Source: Hemicordylus capensis | Lineage: Eukaryota > Chordata > Lepidosauria > Squamata > Cordylidae | DNA length: 64,000 nucleotides | Direction of reading: 5' to 3' | Assembly: GCF_027244095.1 (NCBI RefSeq) | Contig: NC_069669.1 | Span: forward strand, 7,590,501-7,654,500 | In this document: positions 61,826 through 64,000 of the stretch, piece by piece | Layout of the letters: the number at the start of each line of letters is the position of its first letter | Position numbering within the stretch: position 1 is the stretch's first letter | The notes under the pieces: model-generated | Seen by the model: the letters and a program-made list of their open reading frames with translations, nothing else | What the model was told of the DNA's origin: nothing | Database searches by the model: none | Position numbers and translations under genes: made by a program

Positions 61826-62329
61826 TCACAGACACAGATCTCTTTACAGTAAAATTTCCTGCCTGCATGTAATCCTCTAAGAAAAATGACCCTAAAACGA
61901 CAACCAAGTTAAGTATATGTGCAACCAATCTTTTGCATGTGTGTGGGAGCTACTTTATTCTGGAGACAAAAGCCTGGGCATAGTTGCAGCCAAAGGGCCC
62001 CAGTTGGCCATTCCTTAACTACAGTATGACGTTAGTGTTGCAGAACAATTTACCTACACTGGATTCCATGTCACAGCAATAGGATTTTCTATTAAAAGCT
62101 AAACTGCACATTAGACAATATGCAGTTTAAGATCTGCATTCATTTTTTAAAAAATAGTGCAAAGGGATAATCTAGCATCAGGTTTTTAAGCTTTACAAGG
62201 AATAACAGCTCTAGGAATGGATCTACACGCTAATAGATCCCCTGGGAAGTATATTTCTGAATCACAGGTGCCCTCTGCTGGGCAAACCAGCAAACACCAA
62301 CCCTATTCAATCCCTCTTCAAAAATAATT

Positions 62330-62800
62330 CATTCCAACAGCTATTAATTTCAACCTTTAAAGCCCCACATTGCTTGGGACCAGCCAGCCTACCAGTGAGA
62401 GCACTTTGCCCCATATGTACCTGGTCCTTGATATTTTCTTTGGAGGCCCTGCTCCGAGTACTCCTGCCGATTTGAGGTGAAGCAGGTGGCTACTAGGGAG
62501 AGGGTGGCACCCCATCTGTGGAACAGTATCCCCCGTGAGGCTCGCCTGTCATCATCACTTTGTTCTTTTAGATGCCATGTGAAGACCTTTCTGATCACCC
62601 AGGCATTTTTAAAAAATTGTTATTAAAGTTTTCAACACTTTAAAAACTTTGCTGTATTTGTATTTGGGTTGTATTTGGGTTTGTATTTTATTGCAATGTT
62701 GTGTTTTAATTGTATTTTTTATTAATTCGATTGTCATTTTGTTTTACTTTGTGGGCCACCCAAAGAAAAATTTAGAAAAATAGGAAGCCGACTTGGAACT
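62330..62800 (+). mobile_element. L2-like LINE 3' end
   Basis: TTTAAAGCCCCACATTGCTT, then GTGGAACAGTATCCCC (NALP-type coding end) and a TTGTATTTTTTATTAATTCG tail. Confidence 0.65.
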
Positions 62801-62829
62801 TTCTGCATGCGAGCATGCATTATCTCTTC

Positions 62830-64000
62830 CCAGAGATAACTAACCCACACCAATCCCAACTCGAGGCTGTGGCTTCCTTCTTCCCCTGGAGCCTGGTGAC
62901 CAGGGCTCCGAACCATCCCTTTGACCCGATACGACCTCCCTCCTCCTCTCCCTGTGACTGGCTGGGCTTGTCAGCAAGGGAAATGCTGACACTGAAGATT
63001 AGCCAGGATTTCTCTTGCTGCTTAGCCTGTCAGTCAGGCTGAGGGAAGGGTGGGCTGAGCTTGAGCACATAGCCAGCCAGTCATGTGGAGAGGAGGAGGG
63101 AAGGATGCTGCCTGACACTCCTCCCCATTCCCACCTGGCATGCAAGTGAATCAGGTAGGCAGAAGGGTTCTATGTATTCCTTATGAGGCTTCAAAGTAGC
63201 CCAGGGGTTCAAGTACCCCTGACGTAAAACCTCTGCTCCAGTATACCCTGCGGTGCTATTGCCTGATTGATGCACCTCCATTCACGGTGTCACAGCCCAG
63301 TATGTGCCTGCATGTGTATTATAAAGGAGAAGAAAAACCACAGGGGGACTAGGTCCTTTATTTGTAAAAGGAACTTCCAAAAGTCCAGAAGCAGATAATA
63401 TGAACAGGGTATAGTAGGACTGGGACTGAACTTATTCCATGCAACTGCAGACCCACTGCACAGTCATAGAATTTTACTTCTAGAATAGAATTCAGCAATT
63501 TCAGGTGGGGTGGGGTTTGGTTGTTGGGGTGTTTTTTTTTTAAAAGCAAAGTTCTGTCCCCTATGAATACAGAAACAAGTCTGAAAACATGTAGGCAATA
63601 ATCTCAGAAGCAGAGGCAAAAGACTCAGCAGAACTGCCAGTGATCATAAGCCCAGGACTCGGGAGAGCTACTCTTGCCCCAGGATTAGCAGAAACAGAAT
63701 ATAGTATGCAAAACAGGCACACATTTGCATAATTTATTCAGACTGCAGAATTTGGAAGTCTCCCCCCCCCCGAATCTTACTGGATTTCTTTAAGCACAGA
63801 GTACAACCAGTCCAGCTCATTTTCATAAAGGAGTACTGGAGAAGAGGGGGAAGGTATGATGGCGAAACTGCCAGTTGCATGGCTTGGTGACTAGTTCCCT
63901 TAAATACAGCATGAGGGTGAAGAACTGTAGCAACCTAAGGCACAGTATGAACAGTGCATGATCGAGTCTTGGCACCCTAGAATTACAGTAAATTCACATG
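62830..64000. other. upstream flank without recognised features
   Basis: No exon with credible borders on either strand and no named repeat. Confidence 0.35.

Noticed and set aside
1-64000. Endogenous retroviruses, LTR elements or Polintons
   Set aside because: No LTR pairs, gag, protease, integrase or envelope-like sequence was noticed; all reverse-transcriptase remnants are of LINE type.

Overview
This is a piece of a squamate reptile (lizard or snake) nuclear genome. The reasons are intron-rich vertebrate genes, a very high density of squamate-type SINEs and MITEs, CR1 and L2 LINE remnants, and microsatellites. I saw no bacterial-type genes, CRISPR arrays, LTR elements or retroviral remnants.

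Three multi-exon genes lie on the minus strand. (1) Positions 25653 to 4417 encode a protein of about 1065 residues in 13 coding exons whose splice phases all agree. It has a signal peptide, four extracellular lamin-tail-like (LTD) domains arranged as two tandem modules, one transmembrane helix and a 24-residue tail with two tyrosine motifs. A probable noncoding first exon and CpG-rich promoter lie near 31.2-31.7 kb. I cannot give it a gene name. (2) Positions 47080 to 39921 encode a 151-residue single-pass membrane protein in three exons, which I do not recognise. (3) Positions 61021 to 50765 encode a homologue of UPF0488 protein C8orf33 in nine exons. Its conserved domain is duplicated (about 484 residues against about 230 in human), and it carries repeated F-x-F-x-F motifs, one of them at the C-terminus. 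The left edge (169-558, plus strand) holds the last exon of an unidentified gene with a glutamine-rich coiled-coil end, convergent with gene 1.

Most of the remaining DNA is repeats. The dominant family, roughly 30 copies or fragments, is a dimeric Pol III SINE: its head matches 5S rRNA and its middle matches tRNA-Ala. Other families are a tRNA-type SINE with a clear B box, Sauria-type SINEs, palindromic hAT MITEs, L2 and CR1 LINE pieces, and a U6 snRNA pseudogene. Three different hAT MITEs sit in the same 8-bp target within three separate copies of the 5S SINE.

The most promising undescribed item is the LTD-module membrane protein: tandem duplicated LTD ectodomain, cysteine-bearing linkers, and a short tail with a YxxM motif.
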